Positions 36,121 to 45,128 are shown, counted from the first letter of the stretch. The stretch is DNA of 64,000 nucleotides from Chryseobacterium shigense (GCF_900156575.1 NZ_FTNY01000002.1:496001-560000), one strand, 5' to 3'. A program made the numbers and translations. The notes: generated by a model not told the origin, from the letters alone.

Positions 36121-36150
36121 AAAAAAAACCGCTGTAAAAGCGGTTTCATA
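36121..36150 (-). terminator. Terminator between convergent genes
   Basis: An 8-bp stem (AAACCGCT with AGCGGTTT) with eight A before it on the plus strand, so on the minus strand it ends in eight T. It fits best as the terminator of the 36170 lipoprotein gene. Confidence 0.8.
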
Positions 36151-36169
36151 TATATTAAGTAGATGATAC

Positions 36170-36592
36170 TTATAATTCTAAGAAGCTGTAATCAATAGAA
36201 GCTACTAAAGGACCTGCTCCAACCATTTTTTTGGTTCTTACAATTTCGCCGTCTATATAAAGATTAACTACCAGTTCTGAATCTGCATTAGGAAGGTCTG
36301 CCTTAGCATCCAGGTTCAACTGTGCCTGGCTGGAATTGACGAAAAATTCACCACTTGCCCAGGTAGTTCCTACAGGATCAAAAATGTCAGTCTTAACGGT
36401 TCCTACCTGTGTTACAATAGCTCTGATAACCCCTCCGGTAGTGGTTTTTACTTCAAACTGAACAACGTGATCTGCAAACTCCTCTTCATCATTATCCTTT
36501 TTACAAGAATTCAACACGGTCATTACAGAAAATAATAGAACGAATAAAAAAGAAAGTCTAAGTAAACTCTTTGATTTGTAAAATTGCTTCAT
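36170..36592 (-). CDS. Small lipoprotein, paralogue of the 32897 gene
   Basis: A 140-residue predicted lipoprotein (lipobox VLNSCKKDN) with an acidic linker and a domain sharing GTTWASGEF, a V-Q-F start and NLYIDGEIVRTK with its paralogue at 32897. Function unknown. A -7 box (TATATTTG, 36618-36625) lies upstream. Its position next to the NarL-type system suggests co-regulation. Confidence 0.65.
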   Translation of the reverse strand: MKQFYKSKSLLRLSFLFVLLFSVMTVLNSCKKDNDEEEFADHVVQFEVKTTTGGVIRAIVTQVGTVKTDIFDPVGTTWASGEFFVNSSQAQLNLDAKADLPNADSELVVNLYIDGEIVRTKKMVGAGPLVASIDYSFLEL

Positions 36593-36617
36593 TTCTCCAA
36601 ATAGATTTTTAATGTTT

Positions 36618-36625
36618 CAAATATA
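36618..36625 (-). promoter_or_regulatory. -7 box of the 36170 lipoprotein gene
   Basis: TATATTTG on the minus strand, 25 bases before the ATG. No matching -33 box seen. Confidence 0.5.
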
Positions 36626-36806
36626 AGTTTTTTATTAATATAAAAATAACTTTTATGAAAAATTTCCAACAATGTTTTGCAAATAATATCAAATCAACAA
36701 AAAGCATAATGATAGGATCAGTCGCTTTTCACGCTTACCATCTCCTCATTACTACATATTAAAATACAGCATCGGCATTTTGAATTTTACAATGTGATTT
36801 ATTAAT

Positions 36807-36814
36807 TATATTTG
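36807..36814 (+). promoter_or_regulatory. -7 box very close to the 36819 start codon
   Basis: TATATTTG ends 4 bases before the ATG. A TTTTG lies 24 bases upstream of it. If used, transcription would begin at or near the start codon, giving a leaderless message. Confidence 0.5.
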
Positions 36815-36818
36815 CTGT

Positions 36819-37457
36819 ATGAATTTAGATTATATAGTAAGAGAACCGGAACATATCACTCCCAATACTACTGTACTTTTTATGCTTCATGGCTATGGCA
36901 GTAATGAACAGGATCTTTTCAGCTTCAGGGAGACTCTTCCCGCTGACTGGCTTATTGTAAGTTTCAGAGCACCCAGAGATACTCAGTTTGAAGGGTATTC
37001 CTGGTTTGACATTGATTTCAATAATCCTGAAAACTTTATTGACATTGCTCAGGCTAAAGAGTCCCTGTATGGTGTGCTGCAAAATATATTGAAAGTGGTG
37101 AATCATTATGGGCTTACCGAAGGCAAAGTGCATTTATGTGGTTTCAGTCAGGGAGGAATATTGTGCTATGCTTTGGCATTAAAGCACCCTGAATTGTTTA
37201 GCTACGTGGCCTGTCTGAGCAGTTATCCGGAGGAAAAATTGCTGGACGGTATTGTAAAAGATAAAAAGAAACTGGAAAAGCTTCGCTTTTTTGTATCCCA
37301 TGGAACAGATGATGCGGTGATCCCTATGGAATGGGGAAGAAAAGCGGCAGATCTTCTGTACGACCTGAGCTGCTATTTTACCTTCAGAGAGTATATGAGC
37401 GGACACGGGGTAAATCAGAAAAACTATATGGATCTGATGGATTTCTTTTCGAAATAA
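36819..37457 (+). CDS. Alpha/beta-hydrolase esterase (phospholipase/carboxylesterase type)
   Basis: A 212-residue cytoplasmic serine hydrolase with the nucleophile elbow GFSQGG, an oxyanion-hole region near FMLHGYGSNE, the acid in HGTDDAVIP and a late HGVNQKN histidine. This is the small carboxylesterase/acyl-protein thioesterase group, which cleaves short acyl esters. No operon partner; it ends in a terminator. Confidence 0.9.
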   Translation: MNLDYIVREPEHITPNTTVLFMLHGYGSNEQDLFSFRETLPADWLIVSFRAPRDTQFEGYSWFDIDFNNPENFIDIAQAKESLYGVLQNILKVVNHYGLTEGKVHLCGFSQGGILCYALALKHPELFSYVACLSSYPEEKLLDGIVKDKKKLEKLRFFVSHGTDDAVIPMEWGRKAADLLYDLSCYFTFREYMSGHGVNQKNYMDLMDFFSK

Positions 37458-37518
37458 GATCAGCGTATATTTTAAATAAAATTCAATCTTACTGCTGTTT
37501 TGTTGCAGTTGATATAAG

Positions 37519-37544
37519 CATTCCTGTTTTTGGAATGTTTTTTT
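37519..37544 (+). terminator. Terminator after the esterase gene
   Basis: A 6-bp stem (CATTCC with GGAATG), a 7-base T-rich loop and seven T. Confidence 0.75.
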
Positions 37545-37579
37545 ATTTACAGTAGAAATTATTTCACTAAATTCAGTAA

Positions 37580-38902
37580 ATGAAACTAAAGCTTTTTTTA
37601 CTGACATTTTTATTTAGCATTTTTATTGATGCTCAGAACAATTTTGAGCTGGTTAATGTCAAAAAAGCGGTTATTCCTTTTAAGCTTATCAATAATCTCA
37701 TTTTTATACCGGTTAATGTCAATGGTGCCGAACTTACATTTATGTTGGATACCGGAGTGGCTGAAACGATACTTTTCAGTCTGGATAACAAAGAAATTAA
37801 GTTTGAAAATGTTGAAAAAATAAAATTTTCGGGATTAGGAGGAAATGTAAGTATAGACGGTTTTAAATCTGACCGTAATATCGCGAAGATCGGTAACAAG
37901 ATCATTAATTCCTCCATGCTGCTATTCATTATCACCGATGAAGAATTCAATATTTCGTCTCATATAGGAATTCCTGTGAACGGAGTGATCGGATATCATT
38001 TTTTCAAAAACCATCCCATTTATATAGATTATACTGCAAAAAAAATAACCGTTTACGAGAATGATGACGTTCTTAAAAAGAAGCTCAGAAAGTTTACGGA
38101 ACTGCCATTAAGCATAGAGAAAGACAAACCTTACCTGTATGCAGATATAGAGATGACTAATGACAAAAAAAGTTCAAAGCTGCTCATTGACCTTGGAAAC
38201 AGTGATGCTATCTGGCTCTTCCCTACTCTTATCAAAGATTTTGTATACAACAGACCTAATATTGAAGATTATCTGGGACGGGGATTCAACGGGGATATCT
38301 ATGGTAAAAGAAGCCGAATTCATAATTTTTATCTGCAGGATTTTAAATTTGAAAAACCACTTACCGCAATGCCTGACGAATATTCGATCCAGCATGTGAA
38401 TCTGGTCGCTGATCGAAAAGGATCGGTAGGAGGGGAAATAATGCGCAGGTTTTCGGTTGTATTTGATTATACGGCCGGAAAATTGTATCTTAAAAAAAAC
38501 AGGAATTTTGATGATCCTTTTCATTTTAATATGAGTGGATTGGATTTCAAACAGGATGGGTTGGAATGGCAGGAAGACCGTGTAAAAATTGAACCGAAAA
38601 AATTATCTGAAGCCAGCACAGAAATTTCGGTAACCAATAACTTCCAATATAAATTTACTTTAAAACCCATTTTTTCTGTGGCAGGTGTCCGAAAAGATTC
38701 ACCGGCATTTATAGCAGGACTAAAAAAAGATGACCGCGTACTGACCATCAACGGAAGCAAAACTTCAGATATGACGATGGAAAAGATCATGGAAATGATG
38801 AAGTCTGAAGAAGGAAGAACGATTACCCTTGTGATTCAGAGAAAGAATAAAGAAATGACCTTTCATTTTGTATTGGAAGATCCTATCCCTTATCAAGAAT
38901 AA
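37580..38902 (+). CDS. Retropepsin-like aspartyl protease with PDZ domain
   Basis: A 440-residue protein with a signal peptide (MKLKLFLLTFLFSIFIDA, then Q). It has an aspartyl-protease motif LTFMLDTGVAETILF, a second half-site LLIDLGNSDAIW and a C-terminal PDZ domain (AGVRKDSPAFIAGLKKDDRV). Such proteins are common, mostly unstudied periplasmic proteases in Bacteroidota. The second half-site has Leu in place of Thr (DLG), which may lower activity. It is followed after 3 bases by the 38906 gene, so they are co-transcribed. Confidence 0.88.
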   Translation: MKLKLFLLTFLFSIFIDAQNNFELVNVKKAVIPFKLINNLIFIPVNVNGAELTFMLDTGVAETILFSLDNKEIKFENVEKIKFSGLGGNVSIDGFKSDRNIAKIGNKIINSSMLLFIITDEEFNISSHIGIPVNGVIGYHFFKNHPIYIDYTAKKITVYENDDVLKKKLRKFTELPLSIEKDKPYLYADIEMTNDKKSSKLLIDLGNSDAIWLFPTLIKDFVYNRPNIEDYLGRGFNGDIYGKRSRIHNFYLQDFKFEKPLTAMPDEYSIQHVNLVADRKGSVGGEIMRRFSVVFDYTAGKLYLKKNRNFDDPFHFNMSGLDFKQDGLEWQEDRVKIEPKKLSEASTEISVTNNFQYKFTLKPIFSVAGVRKDSPAFIAGLKKDDRVLTINGSKTSDMTMEKIMEMMKSEEGRTITLVIQRKNKEMTFHFVLEDPIPYQE

Positions 38903-38905
38903 AAT

Positions 38906-39433
38906 ATGGAAACTAAAGAAAGCACAATAGATAAAATAAGAACCCGCCCGAGATTCAAAATGTTTACCCATCTTACGAAAGATGAATATGCAGAGCAATT
39001 AAAAAAATACCTTGCGGACCATAAGGATGAATTTTCGGGAAACATCAACAAGGAAGTGGCTACCATCTGGGTAGAAACAAAATATGACAATTACTGGAAA
39101 CCCAGACTGTCTTTAAGGATAGAGGTTGAGGACGATGATATTGCGATACGGGGAATATTTGGTCCCAGCTCTGCGGTGTGGACGTTCTTTATGTTCCTGT
39201 ATTTTTCCTTTTCCATTCTCTGGATGACCTTTTTCACAATGTTCTACGTGGAAAAACAGATAAAAAGCGCTGAGTTCCCGTGGGCCCTGAGCGCTTCATT
39301 CGTTATGTTGTCCTTCATCCTCCTGACTTATGTAGCTGCCCGTTTCGGACAGTATAAGGGTAAAGAAGAAATGCTGAAGCTAAGAAGATTTGCTGAAGAA
39401 TCAACTTCCCAGTTTGAGAAGAAAATCAATTAG
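38906..39433 (+). CDS. Membrane protein of unknown function
   Basis: A 175-residue protein with a cytoplasmic N-terminal part of about 90 residues and two membrane segments (WTFFMFLYFSFSILWMTFF and a second one). No family recognised. It starts 3 bases after the aspartyl-protease gene and overlaps the end of the convergent L,D-transpeptidase by 8 bases. Confidence 0.7.
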   Translation: METKESTIDKIRTRPRFKMFTHLTKDEYAEQLKKYLADHKDEFSGNINKEVATIWVETKYDNYWKPRLSLRIEVEDDDIAIRGIFGPSSAVWTFFMFLYFSFSILWMTFFTMFYVEKQIKSAEFPWALSASFVMLSFILLTYVAARFGQYKGKEEMLKLRRFAEESTSQFEKKIN

Positions 39434-40451
39434 CGGGAACTTCACTCTGAGCCGGCACTGCCATTGCTTTGGCGGCTTTAATGGAGTCTGACACCTTTTC
39501 TCTGTTGTCCTGCTCTTTGATCATTTTGTCAACGCTAGGTTCCAAAAGCCGGGTCATTTCTTCCACTGAAATATTATTGGCATTGGGATCATCCAGAAGC
39601 TTTTTCCATGGTTTTCTTCCTCCCCATTTATAATCTCCGAATACCATTACCGCTGTTCCTTTAGCTTTGGTTGTTGCCCCTCCGGGATTCAGAATCCATG
39701 TGTCTGCGTACGAGTATAACCATTGGGCATCTTTCATCAGCAAACGCAAACATGAGTGTGATGCAGGATAACCCGGTAAATCATACTGATGCCATCCGAT
39801 ACCACCGATATTATGAATATTGAAATTATAGGGAAGTTTCCACTCACTACTCACCGTTGAAATTGAAAGTTTCTTTTTCCAGTTGGCAAAAGTAAGCCCT
39901 CTTGTGGTCTGTGCCGCTTTTTTTCCCATACTCGTAGGTCCCCATTTGACCAGGCTTCCGTTGGAATATACTCCATACGCCTGAATAGGGTAAGAGAAGA
40001 TCACAAACTTTTTAACTCCGCTCAGAATATCCAGCTGCATTGGGAATGGTGAGTAGGACATTAGCGTAGTATCTATTTTAGCAGGAACCACTAAAGTATC
40101 TGCATTGAATCTGTTTTTAGAGTCCAGCCTGTTCAACGCAAGGATCGCATAACGCTCTTTCTCGCTGTATTTCTTGCTGAATTCTGCATAGACAGAATCT
40201 CTGAGTTTTTTGTCCTTAGGAAGGACAAATGCGTTATAAAAACCGTTCTCCTGCATGGCCGGTGGTACAGATTCTTTTTGAACTACTGAATCTTTTTTTA
40301 TAGAGTCCTTTTCAACAACAGGCGTTTCGGACGAAGACGTGGTATCTTTAAAAGTATCGCTTACTTTTTCAATTTCTTTTTTACATGAAACCATGAACAT
40401 GGCACCGATACATGCGTATAAAAATGATTTCTTCACAGATATGTTTTTCAT
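39426..40451 (-). CDS. L,D-transpeptidase (YkuD domain) lipoprotein
   Basis: A 341-residue predicted lipoprotein (lipobox FMVSCKKEI) with a YkuD catalytic domain that makes 3-3 cross-links in peptidoglycan or attaches proteins to it. The active-site block is HQYDLPGYPASHSCLRL: catalytic His and Cys are present, but the usual SHGC reads SHSC. The N-terminal 60 residues are a Ser/Thr/Lys linker. It lies tail-to-tail with the 38906 gene. Confidence 0.9.
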   Translation of the reverse strand: MKNISVKKSFLYACIGAMFMVSCKKEIEKVSDTFKDTTSSSETPVVEKDSIKKDSVVQKESVPPAMQENGFYNAFVLPKDKKLRDSVYAEFSKKYSEKERYAILALNRLDSKNRFNADTLVVPAKIDTTLMSYSPFPMQLDILSGVKKFVIFSYPIQAYGVYSNGSLVKWGPTSMGKKAAQTTRGLTFANWKKKLSISTVSSEWKLPYNFNIHNIGGIGWHQYDLPGYPASHSCLRLLMKDAQWLYSYADTWILNPGGATTKAKGTAVMVFGDYKWGGRKPWKKLLDDPNANNISVEEMTRLLEPSVDKMIKEQDNREKVSDSIKAAKAMAVPAQSEVPAN

Positions 40452-40564
40452 AAATAAAACAGGTCATTTAGTTTGATTACCCATTGCAAATATCAGACCT
40501 AAATTTGAATCATAAAAGACATTATAAAAAATACCGTAAAAAAACGGTAAGGAAGGTTATTGAA

Positions 40565-41323
40565 TTACAGCAACTTATTTGTTTTGGCGTAAGAAAGCGC
40601 TTCAGCAATGTTATTCACTCCGATTTTATCAAATAGTTTCTTTCTGTGAAATTTTACAGTATCGGCAGAGATAAATAGTTTTTCTGCAATTTCATTAATA
40701 GTCATACCACTTGCATACAGTCTCAGGATCTCATATTCTCTTTGTGAAAGCTTTATTTTTTCATCTTTCCCCCATCGGTTCGTTACAGGATCATATTTCC
40801 AAAGTTCATCGGAGCCTTCCCGGCTAACGACTACATTCCCTGACGATGTGCTGTTAGAAAGGGAAACAATACATAATGCTTTCCAGATCTGTCCTCCCTC
40901 GGTAAGAAACATGGGCGTGAGTTTATGATTCACAAGAACCATATTCTTTTTATTGTTGACCAGATAAAAATCGTAAGAGATAGAATACATTTTCCTCTCC
41001 TCCACCGGAATATTTTCATAAAACTCAAATCCGGCCTCATTGATGCGGATTAGCAACTCAACGTCTTCAGGCTTTACATTCTGAAAATAAAAAGCATAAC
41101 CCAATTCTTTGACCTCTTCCGAAGATTTGCCACACAAAAACAAAGGGTTTTCAGATACATATTCAAAAGCTCTGGTCTGGTAGTCTATCACATACAGACT
41201 CTGATAAGTGAGTCTTGAAAATGCCTTTACCGCTTGTAAATAATCTCCGATCTGGCTATGGTCTATTTCTGCATCGTTGCGTACCTCATTTTTATCGTTA
41301 AAAAATTTATTGATCTCTTCCAT
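40565..41323 (-). CDS. LuxR-type regulator with PAS-like N-terminus
   Basis: A 252-residue regulator. The N-terminal 150 residues look PAS-like (YVIDYQTRAFEYVSENPLFL), and the C-terminus is a LuxR helix-turn-helix (LSQREYEILRLYASGMTI and SADTVKFHRKKLFDKIG). No receiver domain or kinase is nearby, so it is probably a one-component sensor. Two palindromes just upstream (41351-41366, 41389-41404) could be its own operators. It is divergent from the 41481 gene. Confidence 0.88.
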   Translation of the reverse strand: MEEINKFFNDKNEVRNDAEIDHSQIGDYLQAVKAFSRLTYQSLYVIDYQTRAFEYVSENPLFLCGKSSEEVKELGYAFYFQNVKPEDVELLIRINEAGFEFYENIPVEERKMYSISYDFYLVNNKKNMVLVNHKLTPMFLTEGGQIWKALCIVSLSNSTSSGNVVVSREGSDELWKYDPVTNRWGKDEKIKLSQREYEILRLYASGMTINEIAEKLFISADTVKFHRKKLFDKIGVNNIAEALSYAKTNKLL

Positions 41324-41350
41324 ACACGTCTTAATAAATCGGTCAAATCA

Positions 41351-41366
41351 CTACCCAAAAGTGTAG
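41351..41366. promoter_or_regulatory. Palindromic operator-like site 1
   Basis: CTACCC-AAAA-GTGTAG, an imperfect dyad with 6-base arms, 27 bases upstream of the LuxR-type gene. Confidence 0.55.
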
Positions 41367-41388
41367 TTTTCATTACCCTTAAGCAAAT

Positions 41389-41404
41389 CTACACAAAAGT
41401 GTAG
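41389..41404. promoter_or_regulatory. Palindromic operator-like site 2
   Basis: CTACAC-AAAA-GTGTAG, a perfect dyad with 6-base arms, 38 bases after site 1, in the same divergent region. Confidence 0.6.
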
Positions 41405-41480
41405 TGGTTATCAAAATGACGTGATATAATTTTACTGAAAATAACTTTAATTCTGTACCCAAAAATTAATAGTCCGAAAA

Positions 41481-41876
41481 ATGAAAAACATCTATTTTTG
41501 CTCACTATTTATATTCTCCACAGTACCTGTTATTCTTCTATCCTCTTTTCAGATTACTAAAGGCAGACATCTTTACCGCAATGAATGGAAAATTCCTGCC
41601 CACCAAAATCTAAATATTAAAAATTCATCAAAAGAGCATCTCGAAGCAGTTTTATATAACTCTTCGCAGACAGCTCCCCTGCAATATGTTATCAATAACC
41701 GTGAAATAAAGGAGCTGCAAAAAAACGATTCGGTCAAAGTTAAGGTAGATTTCAACCATCAAGTTTTTATCGTAAATAACTCAACCCATGAGGGTCAATT
41801 CAGACTGAAAATATTCAATAACAGCGGCCGGATTAAAGCAGCCCTTAAAGATCAGCCTTCTCAACAGCAGAATTAA
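41481..41876 (+). CDS. Small secreted protein of unknown function
   Basis: A 131-residue protein with a hydrophobic signal-like N-terminus (MKNIYFCSLFIFSTVPVIL) and a short mature part with no recognised domain. It is divergent from the LuxR-type regulator across a region with two palindromes, which suggests it is a target of that regulator. A terminator follows. Confidence 0.55.
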   Translation: MKNIYFCSLFIFSTVPVILLSSFQITKGRHLYRNEWKIPAHQNLNIKNSSKEHLEAVLYNSSQTAPLQYVINNREIKELQKNDSVKVKVDFNHQVFIVNNSTHEGQFRLKIFNNSGRIKAALKDQPSQQQN

Positions 41877-41933
41877 TTTCTGTAAAAAAAAACTGCAAAC
41901 TGAGTGAAATATTATATCTGCTGATCTTTTTCT

Positions 41934-41965
41934 ATTACTGTCTTTTGGGCAGTAATTTTTTTTTG
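41934..41965 (+). terminator. Terminator after the small secreted protein gene
   Basis: A 9-bp stem (ATTACTGTC with GGCAGTAAT, one G-T pair) and a run of nine T. Confidence 0.8.
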
Positions 41966-42091
41966 AGCACTGATTAGGAAGGTTTGAGTTCGGGTTTCCG
42001 GACTGGAATTTGGTATTTTTGAAATATGGGGTTTGCTATGGTTCAAGATCTAGCTTGCTAATCTTAAAATATGTTGGAAATTCACCTCACC

Positions 42092-42931
42092 TCATTCTTC
42101 TTTCCCTTCTGTAGAGCTTATCCATTTCAAAACACCCTTTTTATCAAAACCGTAGGTATCCTGATGCCAGGAGGCACCCCCTCTGCAACCGATCTGCAAC
42201 TGTTTACTGGTTTTATTTACTGATACATCGCACAGACAGGAACAGGTTGATTGGGAATAATCAGGCTCAGCAAGCTTTTCAAAACGTTTTTTTCCAGGAT
42301 TGTAGAGATAAATGGTAAACATATGATATACTCCCATTCCCGCATCAGGAATGGCAAATGCGAGATCATCATAGCCATCGAAATTGTAATCTTCAATGAT
42401 ACTTTGCTGAGCTGCATCAGGACTGTCGGGAAAAGGAAGCTCTGCGGTCATCTTTTTCCCGTCCGGATATTCAATCAGCAGATTGCCATTATTAAAATGA
42501 TTAAAGGAAATTACGGCACCATGCAATAGATATTTATCGTAGCCATCGTCTATTTGATCATCAGCCAGTTCAAGTAAGAAATGTCTCCGATCTTGTTCCC
42601 TGATGTAAGATGCATCAGCAATCAGATTATTCATTTGCAGCAATTGGTACGTTCCGTGTACTTTTCCATTCACCATCTCTTCCCATACAAAATAATGACG
42701 ATCCGGCTGGTTATTCTTTGCCTGAAGGGTATCTAATACATAACTTTTAACCCGCAGCGGAATAATGCCTTGCTTTCCTTCATACTGTACAAAAGCTCCC
42801 TTACCTGCGTTTCCATAATACAGCTTTAGCCTGAATTCTTTAGTTGCGTCAATAGATTTCAAGGTGAGTGGCTGAGCCTGAAGGACAGCGGTATATAGTA
42901 TCATTGCAAAGAACAAAAACAGTTTTTTCAT
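42092..42931 (-). CDS. Secreted XAC2610-like protein
   Basis: A 279-residue protein with a signal peptide (MKKLFLFFAMILYTAVLQA, then Q). It carries an Asp-rich calcium-loop motif EDYNFDGYDDLAF followed by cysteines in STCSCLCDV, the plan of XAC2610-type secreted proteins of unknown role. It follows the small membrane gene at 42938 by 6 bases on the same strand. Confidence 0.75.
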   Translation of the reverse strand: MKKLFLFFAMILYTAVLQAQPLTLKSIDATKEFRLKLYYGNAGKGAFVQYEGKQGIIPLRVKSYVLDTLQAKNNQPDRHYFVWEEMVNGKVHGTYQLLQMNNLIADASYIREQDRRHFLLELADDQIDDGYDKYLLHGAVISFNHFNNGNLLIEYPDGKKMTAELPFPDSPDAAQQSIIEDYNFDGYDDLAFAIPDAGMGVYHMFTIYLYNPGKKRFEKLAEPDYSQSTCSCLCDVSVNKTSKQLQIGCRGGASWHQDTYGFDKKGVLKWISSTEGKEE

Positions 42932-42937
42932 TTTTTA

Positions 42938-43375
42938 TTATTGGCTTAATGGTGGTGTTAATGATGATTTAAACAAAACATTAAATCGATGGTAATAAAA
43001 TCCCCACAGAAGAAACCATGGAAGATTGGAGATCAAAAAATAGATCACTCCTTCCCCATCGATCTTTCCGTCAGCAATGGCTATAAAAAAATATCCTGCA
43101 GTAAGTATAGGGAGTAAATACCAGCAAAGCCCTCTTTTTATTTTTCCCTGAACAACTTTTAAAAGAGAAAAAAGACTGCTGAAGGAAACAATACTCAAAG
43201 ACAAAATCCACATGATCAGAAGGCCATAGGCAAGGCCACTCATATCACAGTTTCTGGGTTGCCTGTTCGGAACTTCCGTCATCGTCATGTAAATAATCAG
43301 AATAACCGTAGAAATAACGGTAGCAATAAACCACGTTTTAAGGATGGAAAGCAGAATGAATTTTATTTTTGACAT
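42938..43375 (-). CDS. Small membrane protein
   Basis: A 145-residue protein with about four hydrophobic segments (for example TWFIATVISTVILIIYM and LLIMWILSLSIVSF). No family recognised. It is upstream of the XAC2610-like gene in a probable two-gene operon. Confidence 0.65.
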   Translation of the reverse strand: MSKIKFILLSILKTWFIATVISTVILIIYMTMTEVPNRQPRNCDMSGLAYGLLIMWILSLSIVSFSSLFSLLKVVQGKIKRGLCWYLLPILTAGYFFIAIADGKIDGEGVIYFLISNLPWFLLWGFYYHRFNVLFKSSLTPPLSQ

Positions 43376-43493
43376 TGTCGGTCTGTATAGTTTTCAAATA
43401 ATAGATCAATACATCGCCTGGTCCGATGGTTTTTCTGAACAAAAATAGCTATAAATAGCATGCTGTCATATCTCTTTTCCAAAAGAACTTTCC

Positions 43494-43524
43494 ATTGAGA
43501 TCAATTGCTTTTTATTTAATTTTG
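43494..43524 (+). promoter_or_regulatory. Promoter of the phosphatase gene, possibly leaderless
   Basis: ATTG (43494-43497), 19 bases, then TAATTTTG (43517-43524), a good -33/-7 pair. It ends 4 bases before the ATG, so the transcript would start at or next to the start codon. Confidence 0.6.
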
Positions 43525-43528
43525 TTTT

Positions 43529-44188
43529 ATGAATTTTTTTATCATAGGCGATGTGCACGGTTGCTTCTATACTTTGGAAAAAATACTAACACACTGGAAT
43601 GCAGACCATGAGTATTTAATTTTTCTCGGAGACCTTATAGACAGGGGAAATTACAGTTCAAAAGTTATTGAAAAATGCATGAAACTTGAGAAATCCTTTC
43701 CTAACTGTATCATTTTAAAAGGAAATCATGAGTATGAATTCATAGAATATTATGACAAAGGAGAAAATCTTAACTGGACAAGGCAGTGCGGAGAAAAAAC
43801 ACTGAATGATTTCAACAAAAATAAAATCGATCATAAAAAGACCCGCAATTGGTTTCAATCTCTTCCATTAAAGCATGAAACAGACTTTCTGATGATCACG
43901 CATGCCGGAATATCGGAAACAGAAGATCCATATAATGAAAACCACGATGACAGCGTCCTTTGGAATAGAAAAGATCTGAAAAATATTGGAAAATTACAGG
44001 TTCACGGACACACTCCTTTGAAAAGGAATGCCCCCTTGTTTAACGACAACTCAAACTCAATCAATATAGATACCGGAGCAGTGTACGGATTTGGATTGAC
44101 AGGTTTAAAAGTGTCAGCCGACTCGTCTGTCATTGAAATCATCAATATACCGACAGATGTGCGAGATACAATGAAAACTTTTGTATAG
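43529..44188 (+). CDS. Metallophosphoesterase (PPP-type serine/threonine phosphatase)
   Basis: A 219-residue cytoplasmic phosphatase with the family motifs in order: GDVHGC, GDLIDRG, GNHEYEF, THAGISE and VHGHTPL. These bind two metals and remove phosphate from proteins or diadenosine polyphosphates. Length is normal. A racemase gene follows after 30 bases. Confidence 0.93.
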   Translation: MNFFIIGDVHGCFYTLEKILTHWNADHEYLIFLGDLIDRGNYSSKVIEKCMKLEKSFPNCIILKGNHEYEFIEYYDKGENLNWTRQCGEKTLNDFNKNKIDHKKTRNWFQSLPLKHETDFLMITHAGISETEDPYNENHDDSVLWNRKDLKNIGKLQVHGHTPLKRNAPLFNDNSNSINIDTGAVYGFGLTGLKVSADSSVIEIINIPTDVRDTMKTFV

Positions 44189-44218
44189 ATTTGTCGTGAA
44201 CGGTAAATTGCAAAATTC

Positions 44219-44899
44219 ATGAAAAAAATAGGATTGGTAGGCGGAATAAGCTGGGTATCCACATTAGATTATTATAAGTTCATCAATGAAGGAGTCAATG
44301 CGAGACTGGGAGGTCTGAATGCTGCCGAATGCATGATCTACTCTCTGAATTTTGGAGATATCCAGGCTAAAAGCTGGATCCATTCCTTTGATTTATTATT
44401 GAATGCCTGCAAGCACCTTAAAGACATCGGAGCAGACGGCCTTGTTCTTTGTGCCAACACCGCTCATCTCTTCGCAGATGAGCTTCAGAATGCCCTAAAA
44501 CTGCCAATTATCCACATAGGTACGGAAACCGCAAAGGCTATACAAAAAGAAGGTTTTACAAAGGCTGGATTAATCGGAACAAAGTTTACCATGGAAATGG
44601 ATTTCTACAAAAATAAACTTGAAGACTACGGAATTGAAGCACTGATCCCGGCAAAACAGGAAACAAGAGATTACATCCAGCAAACTGTAAAAGATGAACT
44701 GGGCGTGGGAATCATTAACCCCATAACCAAAACCAGTTATATTTCGGTCATCGATGAACTTATCCTTCGCGGTGCAGAATGTATTATTCTCGGTTGTACC
44801 GAGATTCCGCTACTGATCAGTCAGAAAGATATTGCCGTTCCTGTTTTTGATACAACAAAAATACATTGTGAAGCTATTGTGGACTATATTGTTTCATAG
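44219..44899 (+). CDS. Aspartate/glutamate racemase-family protein
   Basis: A 226-residue enzyme of the Asp/Glu racemase superfamily, with GLVGGISW at the N-terminus, CANTAH and GCTEIPLL. The second catalytic cysteine (GCTE) is present, but the first active-site position, normally Cys of CNT, is Ala (ANT); the Cys one residue before may not substitute. Some amino-acid racemases of this group also lack it. It lies 30 bases after the phosphatase gene. Confidence 0.88.
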   Translation: MKKIGLVGGISWVSTLDYYKFINEGVNARLGGLNAAECMIYSLNFGDIQAKSWIHSFDLLLNACKHLKDIGADGLVLCANTAHLFADELQNALKLPIIHIGTETAKAIQKEGFTKAGLIGTKFTMEMDFYKNKLEDYGIEALIPAKQETRDYIQQTVKDELGVGIINPITKTSYISVIDELILRGAECIILGCTEIPLLISQKDIAVPVFDTTKIHCEAIVDYIVS

Positions 44900-45090
44900 G
44901 AAGTATTGTAGAGGATAGCAAAGTCCCTGACTGAGCGACATTATCAAATCTCCGGTCATTCTATCATCCTTTTTGATTTTATATTTGTACTCCTTATAAT
45001 CAGCTTATGCATAATAAGAATTATTCCAGCCTTTCCTTTTTTACTTAATTCCTTACGTAAATAAAGACTTAGTTTTTTCAAAGTAAATTC

Positions 45091-45128
45091 GCATAAAAAA
45101 ATCCCTTTCAAATAATTGAAAGGGATTT
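45091..45128 (-). terminator. Terminator of the displaced tRNA 3' end
   Basis: A perfect 13-bp stem (AAATCCCTTTCAA with its complement) with a 4-base loop and, on the minus strand, seven T after it. It lies just past the tRNA-like 3' end, as a tRNA terminator would. Confidence 0.85.
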
